Below are positions 23,303-31,728 of a stretch of DNA of 44,611 nucleotides, piece after piece. A model generated the notes under the pieces. The model searched no databases. It had not been told where the DNA came from and saw only the letters and a program-made list of their open reading frames with translations. This stretch comes from a bacterium (GTDB taxonomy: Bacteria; Chloroflexota; Dormibacteria; Aeolococcales; Bog-877), in contig JAKBTP010000117.1 of the NCBI GenBank assembly GCA_021844355.1, forward strand, positions 1 to 44,611, in the 5' to 3' direction. Each line of letters begins with the position of its first letter. Position 1 is the first letter of the stretch. The translations under genes and the position numbers were made by a program.

Positions 23303-23860
23303 ATGCGCATAGGTGGCGAGGAGATCGGCAGGCGCGGGGCGGCTGTGCTCTCCGTGGCGGGGGTGGCGGCCGCGCTGCTGGCTGTGCACGGGTACTCCAG
23401 TCCGGGCAGCCTCGGAGTGGCGCCCCTCACCGGGGGCAGGCCGCTGGCCGCGGCAACCACTCCCACCCCCACTCCCAAGATCTCCGCCCAGCCCTCTCCG
23501 GGGGCCAGCCCGAGCAGCAGCCCGAGCGCACAGCCCACCGCCTCCGGGACCCCGGGACCGCTGCTCTCATCCACCTCCTACGCCTCGTACACCTACCAGC
23601 TCTACCCGGGGACGCCGAGCCAGACCGCCCGGCTGGCGCTATCGGGCTTCTCCTACAAGGTGAAGAGTGAGGGCAGCTCGATCGTGTTCACCCTGGACGT
23701 CCTCGGCGGGAGCCAGGCCCCCATCACCAACACCTACCCCGCCTCCGACCACGTCTACTTCGTCGAAGCCAGCTTCGGGGACGACGCCCAGAACACCGAG
23801 TACAACTACGGCGACGACGGTCTGGTGGTGACCGACGCCTCCGGCCACGTGGTGGGCTGA
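23303..23860 (+). CDS. Secreted or membrane-anchored protein, function unknown
   Basis: 185 residues. A signal anchor (GAAVLSVAGVAAALLAVHGY, about 12-31) has no lipobox cysteine. It is followed by a long Pro/Ser/Thr linker (about 50-90) and a globular beta-rich domain (about 95-185) with several Tyr and Asp residues, ending DGLVVTDASGHVVG. The linker style is the same as in the sulfocyanin lipoprotein. I do not recognise the domain. GAGGTGA lies 8-14 nt before the ATG and TAATCT about 35 nt upstream could be the -10. DoxX follows after 2 nt. Confidence 0.65.
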   Translation: MRIGGEEIGRRGAAVLSVAGVAAALLAVHGYSSPGSLGVAPLTGGRPLAAATTPTPTPKISAQPSPGASPSSSPSAQPTASGTPGPLLSSTSYASYTYQLYPGTPSQTARLALSGFSYKVKSEGSSIVFTLDVLGGSQAPITNTYPASDHVYFVEASFGDDAQNTEYNYGDDGLVVTDASGHVVG

Positions 23861-23862
23861 CG

Positions 23863-24354
23863 GTGCCCCGCCGCAACCGGATGGCCCGCGCCGCTGCCCG
23901 CGCCGCCGAGCGATCCGCCGCCCCGCACCCGTCCCCGATCGCCGTGGCGTCCGGCTCCCACCCGGGGAGCCAGGTGATGGATCGGATCCAGCCCTGGGCC
24001 CCGGCCGTGGCCCGGGTGGCGCTGGGGCTGGTGCTGCTCTGGTTCGGTATCCACGAGCTCATCCAACCCAGCCTCTGGACCGGCTACGTGCCCGCCATAC
24101 CGTCGACCTCCCATCTGGCACTCGCCCTGGTGCTGGCCCACGGATGGGCCCTTTCGGTGCTGGGAGTGGCCCTCTGTCTGGGGGTGGCCACCCGGCTGGC
24201 GGCGGCGCTCAGCGCGCTCGCCCTGCTGGAGATCGTGATCTCCCTCTCCCTCACCGGCGGGGTCACCGACATCGTGGCCCGGGACCTGGGGGTGTTCGGG
24301 CTGGCCGTGGCGGTGCTGGCGAGCGACCAGCACCGCCTCGTGCTGCGCGGCTGA
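23863..24354 (+). CDS. DoxX-family membrane protein
   Basis: 163 residues with four transmembrane segments after a polar, basic N-terminus of about 38 residues. The pattern ARVALGLVLLWFGIHELIQP, then ALALVLAHGWALSVLGVALC, then LAALLEIV-type and GVFGLAVAVLA helices matches DoxX/DoxD-like proteins. The GTG lies 2 nt after the upstream stop; an internal ATG (residue 39) would remove the polar extension and is a possible alternative. Co-transcribed with the secreted protein at 23303. DoxX-like proteins are linked to redox or thiol stress in some bacteria; the nearby redoxin fusion fits but proves nothing. Confidence 0.75.
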   Translation: MPRRNRMARAAARAAERSAAPHPSPIAVASGSHPGSQVMDRIQPWAPAVARVALGLVLLWFGIHELIQPSLWTGYVPAIPSTSHLALALVLAHGWALSVLGVALCLGVATRLAAALSALALLEIVISLSLTGGVTDIVARDLGVFGLAVAVLASDQHRLVLRG

Positions 24355-24362
24355 GGCCAGCC

Positions 24363-25145
24363 TCAGCGGGACCAGGAGGGTGGTCGCCGCTCCTTGAAGG
24401 CGGAGATCCCCTCGCGGGCCTCCTCGGCGGAGAAGAGGCGCTCCGAGAGGGCCACCATCTGCTCCAGCGCCTCTTGGCGGCCTAGCCTGGGCACACGGGC
24501 CAGGAGCCTCTTCACCTCGGCCTGGGCCTGCGGGGCGCCGGCCAGCAGCTCCGAGACCAAATTCGCCACCTCGCGGGAGAGCTCGGCCTCCGGGACTACC
24601 CGGCTGAGCAGCCCGGCTCCCAGAGCCTCCGCCGCGCTGAACGTCCGGCCGGTCAGGAATAGCTCCGAAGCCCATGCGGGGGTCATCCTGGCCAGCACCG
24701 CAGGCGCGATCACCGCCGGGGCCACCCCCACCCGGACCTCGCTGAAGGCGAAGGTGGCGGACTCGGCCGCCACCGCCAGGTCACAGGCCGCGACCAGCCC
24801 CATGCCCCCGCCGCGGACCGCTCCCGCGATCTCGGCCACCACCGGCTTGGGACAGTCGAGGATCGCCTCCAGGATGGGCGCCAGGGCCCCGGCCCCCGGG
24901 CTCCTGCCGGTGCGGGCTCGCGCCTCCTCCTGCTCTCCCAGGTCCGCCCCGGCGCAGAAGGAGGTCCCGGTGTGCCCGAGGGCCACGACCCGGACCAGGG
25001 GGTCCTCCGTGGCCTGCCGCAGCGCTGCCCGGAGCTGGTCCAGAAGCAGGCGGGAAAGGGCGTTGCGGTTGGCGGGGGAATCCAGCGTGACCACCCCCAC
25101 GCGCCCCGCCACCCGGTACCCCACCAGCCGCTCTTCAGACACCAT
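24363..25145 (-). CDS. Enoyl-CoA hydratase/isomerase (crotonase) family protein
   Basis: 260 residues. Crotonase fold with the oxyanion-hole residues in GTSFCAGADLGE and in the segment AGAVRGGGMGLVAACDLAVA. The first catalytic glutamate of classical enoyl-CoA hydratase is replaced by glycine (GGGMGL), while the second is kept in FAFSEVRVGVAPAV. This pattern resembles the methylglutaconyl-CoA hydratase-like branch, so a role in branched-chain acyl-CoA breakdown is possible. ATG 25145 follows GAGGA; a GTG one codon earlier is equivalent. It lies 54 bp downstream of the helicase gene and has its own possible -10, TACCAT, at 25181-25176. Confidence 0.85.
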   Translation of the reverse strand: MVSEERLVGYRVAGRVGVVTLDSPANRNALSRLLLDQLRAALRQATEDPLVRVVALGHTGTSFCAGADLGEQEEARARTGRSPGAGALAPILEAILDCPKPVVAEIAGAVRGGGMGLVAACDLAVAAESATFAFSEVRVGVAPAVIAPAVLARMTPAWASELFLTGRTFSAAEALGAGLLSRVVPEAELSREVANLVSELLAGAPQAQAEVKRLLARVPRLGRQEALEQMVALSERLFSAEEAREGISAFKERRPPSWSR

Positions 25146-25199
25146 CACTTCCTCGCCTCGAGAACCGGACCCCGGGATGGTAGCGGAACGTGCGGGCGA

Positions 25200-27608
25200 T
25201 CACACCCGGCGCACCAGGTCGCGCTCCAGGCTCTGGCACGCCTTTTGCACGTCGGCGTGGAGGTCCCACCCCTCCAGCGCCCCCTCCAGCTGCCGAGCGA
25301 GGGTGAAGCAGGCCTTGGTGGCGCGCAGGGCGTCCCCGGGGTCCACACCCGGCGGGGGCTGGAGGGCGGTCAGGGCGACCCCCCGGCTCCATTCGTACAC
25401 GTAGCCGACGTGGTCCAGGGAAGGGGGGCGGCACTCCCGGATCTGCCAGCGCGCCTCCAGCCTGGCCAGCTCCGCCTGGGCCCGGGACAGCCTGCGGGCG
25501 ATCTCCTCCAGCCGCCGGGTGGGAAGGCGCCGGCGCGGGGGCGCGCGGTCCGGGTTGCGGTCCTCCCCGGCCAGCATCACCAGGGCGCCGCACAGCTCAG
25601 GGGTGGAGAGGTCGGCCCACCACCCCTCGGCCACCGCCTGGGCGACCAGGAGCGTGTTCTCGCCGTACACGGCGGCCGCCAGAAGCCCCATCCGGGTGGG
25701 GTGGTCCTGGACCAGGAAGCCCGTCTCTGTCAGCACCTCACGATAGGCCCGGAACTGCCTCCGGTACTCGTCGCGCCGCGCGGCGGCGGTCTCCTCCGCG
25801 CCGGTGATGGCGGCGGCCAGCTCACCCGTCTCCTCGCGGGCCGCCCGGTGGGCGGGCAGGAAGGGGCAGCCGCGGCAGGGGAGGGCGGTCATCCTTCGCT
25901 CCTGCTCCCGCAGCTGGCGCCGGGCCCGCTCGAGCTGCCCGCCAGGGTCCCGGGCGTCCCTGCCGTACCGTCCCTCACGCCGGTCGCGGAAGTGCTGCCG
26001 GCGCAGCAGGCGGGCCTCGGCTCGGGCTGAGGCCGCCAGCCGCTCGGCGCTCAGGTAGCGGCTCAGGGTGCGCTCGTCACAGGCGGCCCTGGGATGCCGG
26101 AACCGGCTCCGCCGGAGGTCCTCCAGGCGGGCCTCCAGATTGGGTCGCCGCCGGGCCACGTTCTCCAGCGCTCTTAGGCGCTGGAACTGTCCGAACGATT
26201 GCTCCAGGAGCTCCTCGGCCTCCCCGGGGCTCCGCCGCCGGAGCAGGTTCAGGGTCATGTTGTAGGTGGGCGCGAACTTGGACTCCACCGCCATGTCGTT
26301 GCCCAAGAGGGTCTCGCAGATAACACCCAGGTCGACCTCGGGATCCCGCAGGATGACGCCGTGGCCGATCTCGTCGATCCCGCGGCGACCGGCCCGCCCC
26401 AGGAGCTGGGTGAGCTGTCCGGAACGCAGAGGGCTGAACCCCTGGCCGTCGAACTTGGTGAAGGTGGAGATCACGCAGGCTCGGGCCGGCATGTTGAGGC
26501 CGAGGGCCAGCGTCTCGGTGGCGAACACCACCTTGAGCAGGCCGCGCTGGAAGAGAAGCTCCACGGTCTCCTTGACGTAGGGCAGAAGGCCGGCGTGGTG
26601 GACCGCTATCCCCGCGCGGAGCATGGTCATGTTCAGCGAGGAGCTGTAGACCGCGGCCTCCTCGGGGTCATCCACCGCGCTCAGCCGGTCCGCCAGCAGG
26701 TCGTCGACCAGGAACTTCTCCTCCAGCGAGTTGAGGTCCAGGCCGTGGGTGGCGCAGCGGGAGAGCGCCTCCTGGCATCCCCTTCGGGAGAAGATGAAGT
26801 AGATGGCGGGCAGCATCCGCTGGGCGGCCAGCTCCCGCAGGATCGCCAGCAGATCGTTGTCCGCCGCCAGCACGACCCGGTTCCCGCCGAACCGGCGGTC
26901 CCCCTCGGCCTCGCGTTCGGCCGCTTCCAGAGTCCTGCGGTCCAACTTGCCGTCGGGGCCGAGGAGGGGGAGCAGTCGGTTGCCGACCCCCAGCCAGGTG
27001 ACCAGCTCCACCGGCCTCTGGGTCCTGACCACGACCGCGGTGGGGCCACGGCGCTCCTCCATCCACGCCGCCACGTCGTCCACGTTGGTGATGGTGGCCG
27101 ACAGCCCGATGAACCGGATGTGCGGGGGGGCCTGGACTATCACCTCCTCCCAGACCGTGCCCCGGGGGAACTCGTCGATGTAGTGGACCTCGTCCAGCAC
27201 GACCCAGCCCACCCGGGCCAGGGACGCCGGGTCCTCGTAGATGAGGTTGCGCAGGATCTCGGTGGTCATCACCACCACCCGGGCTGAGGGGCGCACCGAG
27301 GTCTCCCCGGTCACCAGACCCACCGTGTCCTCCCCGTACCGCCGGCAGAGGTCCTGGAACTTCTGGTTGGACAGCGCCTTGAGCGGCGAGGTGTAGATCG
27401 CCCGCTCCCCGCCACGGCGCAGGCAGTCCCAGATGGCCCACTCCGCGATCACCGTCTTGCCGCTGCTGGTGGGTGCGCTGACCAGAACCCCGCGGTGGGT
27501 CGAGAGGGCCTCGACGGCCTGGCGTTGGAAGGGGTCGAGTCGGAAGGGGAGGGTGGCCTCGAAGGCCTCGAGCCCGGGATCCTCCGGCCCCGAGGTCGGA
27601 GGGGTCAC
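25200..27608 (-). CDS. SKI2/Mtr4-like DEAD/DEAH-box RNA helicase with DSHCT region
   Basis: 802 residues, HelY type. The RecA1 domain has Walker A APTSSGKT, TSPLKALSNQKF, the DEVH box and SAT. The RecA2 domain has ETLALGLNMPAR and QLLGRAGRRG. A winged helix and an Arg-rich helical arch follow (about 470-600) with CRGCPF. The C-terminal helical DSHCT-like domain covers about 640-802. In eukaryotes these enzymes feed RNA to exosomes; in Actinobacteria HelY-like proteins are presumed RNA helicases with little direct data. The GTG start overlaps the lgt stop (GTGA). Last or penultimate gene of the parA operon. Confidence 0.92.
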   Translation of the reverse strand: MTPPTSGPEDPGLEAFEATLPFRLDPFQRQAVEALSTHRGVLVSAPTSSGKTVIAEWAIWDCLRRGGERAIYTSPLKALSNQKFQDLCRRYGEDTVGLVTGETSVRPSARVVVMTTEILRNLIYEDPASLARVGWVVLDEVHYIDEFPRGTVWEEVIVQAPPHIRFIGLSATITNVDDVAAWMEERRGPTAVVVRTQRPVELVTWLGVGNRLLPLLGPDGKLDRRTLEAAEREAEGDRRFGGNRVVLAADNDLLAILRELAAQRMLPAIYFIFSRRGCQEALSRCATHGLDLNSLEEKFLVDDLLADRLSAVDDPEEAAVYSSSLNMTMLRAGIAVHHAGLLPYVKETVELLFQRGLLKVVFATETLALGLNMPARACVISTFTKFDGQGFSPLRSGQLTQLLGRAGRRGIDEIGHGVILRDPEVDLGVICETLLGNDMAVESKFAPTYNMTLNLLRRRSPGEAEELLEQSFGQFQRLRALENVARRRPNLEARLEDLRRSRFRHPRAACDERTLSRYLSAERLAASARAEARLLRRQHFRDRREGRYGRDARDPGGQLERARRQLREQERRMTALPCRGCPFLPAHRAAREETGELAAAITGAEETAAARRDEYRRQFRAYREVLTETGFLVQDHPTRMGLLAAAVYGENTLLVAQAVAEGWWADLSTPELCGALVMLAGEDRNPDRAPPRRRLPTRRLEEIARRLSRAQAELARLEARWQIRECRPPSLDHVGYVYEWSRGVALTALQPPPGVDPGDALRATKACFTLARQLEGALEGWDLHADVQKACQSLERDLVRRV

Positions 27609-28450
27609 GCCGGCGGCGGCTCCACCGCCGGGAGCGCCGCCTTCTCCCGGGGCCGGTTGGTGCGCCGCCAGGCGTAGATGAGGGGCGGGATACCCAGCAC
27701 CAGGACCCCGATCGAGGTGAGCTGGGCCTGCTTCAGCCCGAAGGCGATGATGGGCACGTTGACCGGGTCGCGGAGGAAGAAGATGCCGATCTGGGTTATC
27801 GGATAGAGGATGAGGTAGGCGATCCCCACCCAGCCGTCGGGGACCCCCCGGCGGCGCAGGTAGACGAGAAAGCCCAGGACCAGCAGGATGACCAGGGCCT
27901 CATAGGCGGCCGCCGGCTGGTAGGCGACCCCCAGCCGGGGGGCGAAGGCATGGGGATTGGTGTACTCGGTGGCCCAGGGGAGATTGGAGGGGTAGCCGAG
28001 GATGTCCCCATTGATGATGTTGCCGATCCGCCCGATGGGCTGGCCGACGGCGGCGAACAAGGCGGCGGCATCCAGCAGCACCCAGAAGTTGAGCTTCTCC
28101 CGCCAGGCCAGGAGGAGCATGGTGAGGGCGGCCAGGAAGATGGCCCCGAAGAACGCCATGCCCCCGTTCCAGAAGGCGAAGATCTGCGCCGGATGGGTGA
28201 GGTAGTAGAGCGCCCCCGATTGCAGGTCGTAGAACAGCCGGCCCCCCACCAGCCCGGCCACCACCGCCCAGAAGGCGATCCAGCTCGCCTTGCCCCTGGG
28301 GATCCCGTGCCGCTCGGCGTAGGGGAGGGCCACCTGGAGGCCCACCAGGATGGCCACCGCGTAGCCCACCCCGTACCAGTGGATGGTCAGCGGCCCGAGT
28401 TGGAAGACGGGGTCGATGCCGATCTTGATGACCGCCACCACTGGGCTCAT
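27605..28450 (-). CDS. lgt: Prolipoprotein diacylglyceryl transferase
   Basis: Transfers diacylglycerol to the lipobox cysteine of prolipoproteins at the membrane. 281 residues, seven or so transmembrane segments. Family motifs are IHWYGVGYAVAILVG, FWNGGMAFFGAI (equivalent to the HGG-type motif), the signature GRIGNIINGDILG, and RDPVNVP near the last helices. Overlaps DUF503 upstream (ATGA) and the helicase downstream (GTGA). The lipoprotein with LVGC at 12736 is one likely substrate in this genome. Confidence 0.96.
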   Translation of the reverse strand: MSPVVAVIKIGIDPVFQLGPLTIHWYGVGYAVAILVGLQVALPYAERHGIPRGKASWIAFWAVVAGLVGGRLFYDLQSGALYYLTHPAQIFAFWNGGMAFFGAIFLAALTMLLLAWREKLNFWVLLDAAALFAAVGQPIGRIGNIINGDILGYPSNLPWATEYTNPHAFAPRLGVAYQPAAAYEALVILLVLGFLVYLRRRGVPDGWVGIAYLILYPITQIGIFFLRDPVNVPIIAFGLKQAQLTSIGVLVLGIPPLIYAWRRTNRPREKAALPAVEPPPA

Positions 28451-28779
28451 ACGTTGATCACCTCGATGTCCTGGCGGGTGAGGATGGCCTCGCCGCCACC
28501 GGCGTCCTCGGCCACCCAGTCTGCCACCTGCTGCAGGAGGCGGTCCGCCACCCTCCGGTCGTTGCTCACGCAGCTGACCCCGATCACCGCGAGCTGCCAG
28601 CTGTCCAGCTGGTCCACCTCGGCCACCGACACATTGAAAGCCCTCCGCAAACGGGCGGTCAGAGACCCCACCACCTGCCGCTTGGCCTTCAGCGAGTGGC
28701 TGAGCGGCAGGTGCAGCGTGAGCTGGAGGCTTCCCACCACCACCCGGGTAGTGTAGGAGCTGGCTTCGAGGGCTCTCAT
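28447..28779 (-). CDS. DUF503 (YlxP-like) small protein
   Basis: 110 residues. Ferredoxin-like alpha/beta fold seen from VVVGSLQLTLHLPLSHSLKAKRQVV, which is the family signature, followed by RLRRAFNVSVAEVDQLDSWQ. In other bacteria ylxP sits in the nusA-infB-rbfA region and is thought to aid ribosome assembly. Here it is placed between a metallo-hydrolase and lgt, overlapping both by 4 nt, which is an unusual location. Confidence 0.87.
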   Translation of the reverse strand: MRALEASSYTTRVVVGSLQLTLHLPLSHSLKAKRQVVGSLTARLRRAFNVSVAEVDQLDSWQLAVIGVSCVSNDRRVADRLLQQVADWVAEDAGGGEAILTRQDIEVINV

Positions 28780-29390
28780 CGGGCCCGGCGCAGCATCTCC
28801 ACCGCCACGTTGGAGATGCGCTCCTGGCCCACGGTGGTGGTGGCTCCGTGCCCGGGGTAGACCACCGTGTTCTCGGGAAGGGTGAGGAGCCGGGAGAGCA
28901 CCGAGGTCAGCTGGCGGGCCAGGTCCTGGTCGGGAAGGTTGGTGGGCCCGATGTCGCCCTGGCGCAGGGTGTCACCGGTGAACAGGTGGTTCCCCACCTT
29001 GAAGCAGAGGCTGCCGGGGCTGTGCCCGGGGGTGGCCAGCACCTCCAGCTCGAAGTCCCCGAAGGGGAGGCGGTCCCCGTCCTGCAGGTAGCGCTCCGCC
29101 GAGCGCAGGTAGCCGGTGGCATCCAGAAGGCTCATGGCGGTGGCCCCACCTACCGCCTCCCTGACCTGGTCCTTGGCCCCGGCGTGGTTTCGATGCCCAT
29201 GGGTGAGCACGATGTGCATTACTTCCAAACCCTGGCACTGGGCCACCACCTTTTCGGCCTCGGCACCGGGGTCGACCACCACCGCCTGGCCGCTGCGGGC
29301 GCAGGCGATGACGTAGCAGTTCGAGTCCTGGGTTCCGGTGACCCGGACCCGGGCGATCTTGAGGCGGGGCCGGGCCGACTCCGTGCTCAG
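28776..29390 (-). CDS. Metallo-beta-lactamase-fold hydrolase with probable CTG start
   Basis: 204 residues if translation begins at CTG 29390, which overlaps the upstream stop as CTGA. The conserved first strands (LKIARVRVTGTQDSNCYVIA, then AVVVDPGAE) lie upstream of the first GTG at 29282, so a start there would remove them. There is no ATG, GTG or TTG in frame before it. Metal motifs are THGHRNHAGA, HSPGS, FTGDTL and VYPGHG. The aspartate of the usual HxHxDH is Asn, which may weaken the second metal site. The family includes glyoxalase II and related thioesterases. The substrate is unknown. Confidence 0.83.
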   Translation of the reverse strand: MSTESARPRLKIARVRVTGTQDSNCYVIACARSGQAVVVDPGAEAEKVVAQCQGLEVMHIVLTHGHRNHAGAKDQVREAVGGATAMSLLDATGYLRSAERYLQDGDRLPFGDFELEVLATPGHSPGSLCFKVGNHLFTGDTLRQGDIGPTNLPDQDLARQLTSVLSRLLTLPENTVVYPGHGATTTVGQERISNVAVEMLRRAR

Positions 29391-29725
29391 AGGCGCTGTC
29401 CCCGCTGGTCCACCAGCTTCTGCCGGAGCGCCTCCAGCTGCTCGAACTCCTCCAGCGGGGGCTTGGGCAGCCGCTGATAGGAGTGCGGGAACTTGGCGTG
29501 CTGCAGCGCGGCCACCAGTGTCTCCACCTCTTCGTCGGTGAGGCGGTACAGATGCCCCTGGGGCACCACGTCCGGGACGGCCTCGGTGACCAGGGGAACG
29601 GGATACTCCTCCTTCCCCATGGCGGTGGCGGGGTCCACCGGGTCCTCAGGTGTCTCCCGGGGTGGAACCCTGGTGGGCTGGAAGAGCTGGGCCGAGCCGC
29701 TCAAACTGGCGCGCTTGAACGCCAT
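29387..29725 (-). CDS. Small protein coupled to ParA, function unknown
   Basis: 112 residues, not recognised. The first 35 residues are low in predicted structure (Pro/Thr rich: QPTRVPPRETPEDPVDPATA) after a basic N-terminus MAFKRASL. The C-terminal half is helical: LTDEEVETLVAALQHAKFP, then LEEFEQLEALRQKLVDQR, which could form a short coiled coil. It begins 1 nt after the parA stop and its own stop overlaps the CTG of the metallo-hydrolase. The place is where parB would stand in a par operon, but no ParB or helix-turn-helix motif is present. Confidence 0.7.
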   Translation of the reverse strand: MAFKRASLSGSAQLFQPTRVPPRETPEDPVDPATAMGKEEYPVPLVTEAVPDVVPQGHLYRLTDEEVETLVAALQHAKFPHSYQRLPKPPLEEFEQLEALRQKLVDQRGQRL

Positions 29726-29726
29726 C

Positions 29727-30533
29727 TCAGTGCCTCTCCTGGGACTGGTCCATCACATGCTCGGCCAGGCTGCGGTAGGCGGCGGCGCCATCCGAGTCCC
29801 TGGCGTACTGGAGGATCGACTGCCCCGCCAGCGGGCATTCCGCGAAGCGGATGCTGTCCCCGACCTGGAAGGGGTACACCAGCTCCCCGAAGTGCTCGGT
29901 CACGTCCCGCAGGACCTCGTTGGCGTGCACCGTCCGCCCCTTGTGGATGGTGGGGAGGATGCCGTGGATGCGCAGCCGGGGGTTCAGCTTGGTGCGCACC
30001 CGGTCGATGGTCCGCTGCAGCTGCTCCATGCCCTTCATGCCGAAGTACTCGCACTGCAGCGGGATGATCACCTCGGTGGCCGCCACCAGTGCGTTGATCG
30101 AGAGCAACCCCAAAGAGGGGGGGCAGTCGATGATCATGTAGTCGTACTCGAGGCGGAGGGGGTGCAGCTTCTCGCGGAGAACCGACTCCCGGCCGATCTC
30201 CGTCACCAGCTGGAGCTCGGCACCTGCCAGCTCCACGTTGGCCGGCAGGAAGTCGACGTTCACCCCTGGCGAGTAGAGGCGCACGTCGGCGGCGGTGACG
30301 TTGTGCTCGCAGAGCACGTCGTAGACCGTGAGGCGAAGGTCGTCCGGCTTGGCCACCCCCATGTTGACCGTGAGGTGGCCCTGGGGGTCGAGGTCGACAC
30401 AGAGCACCCGGGCCCCACGCTCGGAGAGCGCCGCGCCCAGGTTGACCGCGGTGGTGGTCTTCCCCACTCCGCCCTTCTGATTGGCCACGGCGAAGACCTG
30501 GGGCTCGGAGGTGGGGTGGTGGTTCGAGGACAT
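29727..30533 (-). CDS. ParA/Soj-family partitioning ATPase
   Basis: 268 residues. Deviant Walker A KGGVGKTTTAVNLG, switch I DLDPQGHLT, Walker B MIIDCPPSLGLLS, and the strand motif PLQCEYFGMKGMEQL. DNA-binding basic residues near the C-terminus are plausible. ParA dimers bind DNA nonspecifically and move cargo by ATP hydrolysis. No parB gene or parS-like site is next to it, so it is an orphan ParA here. The downstream 112-residue protein is the natural partner candidate. First gene of a six-gene operon, divergent from the TPR gene. Confidence 0.93.
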   Translation of the reverse strand: MSSNHHPTSEPQVFAVANQKGGVGKTTTAVNLGAALSERGARVLCVDLDPQGHLTVNMGVAKPDDLRLTVYDVLCEHNVTAADVRLYSPGVNVDFLPANVELAGAELQLVTEIGRESVLREKLHPLRLEYDYMIIDCPPSLGLLSINALVAATEVIIPLQCEYFGMKGMEQLQRTIDRVRTKLNPRLRIHGILPTIHKGRTVHANEVLRDVTEHFGELVYPFQVGDSIRFAECPLAGQSILQYARDSDGAAAYRSLAEHVMDQSQERH

Positions 30534-30593
30534 GACAGAGAGACCCTGCGGCGCCCGGCCGTGTCAGCGGCCGAAATAGGTGCGCGCTGCCGC

Positions 30594-30600
30594 TATCATA
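30594..30600. promoter_or_regulatory. Overlapping divergent -10 elements between parA and the TPR gene
   Basis: TATCAT on the plus strand (30594-30599) and TATGAT on the minus strand (30600 to 30595) overlap almost completely, so polymerases starting in the two directions would compete. The parA leader would contain an inverted repeat CGGCCG-TGTCAG-CGGCCG (30556-30573). No -35 match is evident on either side. Confidence 0.35.
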
Positions 30601-30711
30601 TGGCGGCCCCGGTGGGCGGGGGACGCGCGGCCGAATTGGGCGCGCAGGGCGCCCAGCGGTCGCCCCCGCTCCCGGAACCCCACTTCCAACTAGTTTGCAG
30701 GAGGCAATGCA

Positions 30712-31569
30712 GTGTCCGACGTAGGCGACCACGCCCGGACAAAGCTGGAACTGGTGCAGGACGCCGTCCAGATGGCCCTGTCGGCCCGCTGGGAGGAGGC
30801 GGTGAGCGCCAACTTGGAGATCCAGGAGCGGTTTGGCGAGGACGAGGAGACCGCCAATCGCCTGGGCAAGGCGCTCATCGAGACGGGCCGCTTCGACGAG
30901 GCCCAGGAGGCCTACCGCCGCGCCCTGGCCCTCAACCCGCTGAATCAGATCGCCAAGCGCCAGCTCTCCAGGCTGGACGAGCTGATGCAGGGTCGGGCCG
31001 CCGCCGTGCCCGGTGAGGCCGCCCTTCCACCGCGCTTCTTCACCGAGGAGCCGGGCAAGACCACCATGACCCGCCTCACACCGTCGGCCCGGGTGGACCC
31101 GGCCCAGGTGGCCGCAGGGGATCCGGTGGAGTTGGAGCTGGGAGACGGCGAAGTGGTTGCCCGGACCGTCCGGGGAGTACCCCTTGGGGCCCTGGAGCCG
31201 AGGCTGGCTCAGCGCGTGCGCCATCTGGTCTCACTGGGGAACCGGTATCAGGCGGGGGTGGTGAGGCTGGAGGGCGGGGCCGTCAACGTCCTCATCCGCG
31301 AGGTGCACCAGTCCCCGGAGGCGGTGGGGACGGTGGCGTTCCCGGTCCGCAAGGGGCGCGAGGCCGAGTATCGCCCCTACGCCAAGGAGGCGCTGATTTC
31401 CCGGGACTCCGAGCCGCTCCAGATGGACGACGACGACCAAGAGCTGGTGGGGACGGCGCCCGTCCGCACCGAGCTCGACGAGGGCTTCGGCGAGTTCGAG
31501 GACGGCGACGAGGCCGACGAGCCAGTGGTAGACGACGAGGACCTGGAGGAGGACGAGGAGGAGTTCTGA
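30712..31569 (+). CDS. TPR-repeat protein with acidic tail
   Basis: 285 residues. The N-terminal part (about 5-95) is a small TPR unit: WEEAVSANLEIQERFGEDEE and GKALIETGRFDEAQEAYRRA followed by LALNPLNQIAKRQL. A middle domain (about 130-240) has strands VELELGDGEVVARTV and VVRLEGGAVNVLIREV and ends EYRPYAKEALISRDSEPL. I do not recognise it. The last 45 residues are very acidic (EDLEEDEEEF) and probably bind a basic partner. GTG 30712 has GGAGG 5-10 nt upstream. A decayed copy of the middle domain lies 2.1 kb downstream. Divergent from parA. Confidence 0.8.
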   Translation: MSDVGDHARTKLELVQDAVQMALSARWEEAVSANLEIQERFGEDEETANRLGKALIETGRFDEAQEAYRRALALNPLNQIAKRQLSRLDELMQGRAAAVPGEAALPPRFFTEEPGKTTMTRLTPSARVDPAQVAAGDPVELELGDGEVVARTVRGVPLGALEPRLAQRVRHLVSLGNRYQAGVVRLEGGAVNVLIREVHQSPEAVGTVAFPVRKGREAEYRPYAKEALISRDSEPLQMDDDDQELVGTAPVRTELDEGFGEFEDGDEADEPVVDDEDLEEDEEEF

Positions 31570-31728
31570 CCGGGGGCGGCGGCCCGGAGCTTATGCGAGC
31601 GACGCGAGGACCTGCCGCGGCAGCTCGAATTTGATTTCCCCGTTCAGGCCCGGCCTCCACGACGGGCCAGGTGTCGACCAGGGGGCGGGGGGTCTCATGT
31701 CGTCCTCTGCCCCTGCCTTCTTCACCGG

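Noticed and set aside
30556..30573. Inverted repeat near parA as a possible parS site
   Set aside because: CGGCCG-TGTCAG-CGGCCG does not resemble the parS consensus TGTTTCACGTGAAACA. It is noted only as a leader hairpin.
29701..31224. Long minus-strand frame spanning parA and the TPR gene
   Set aside because: It is out of frame with parA and shows no domain; parA and the TPR gene explain the region on both strands.
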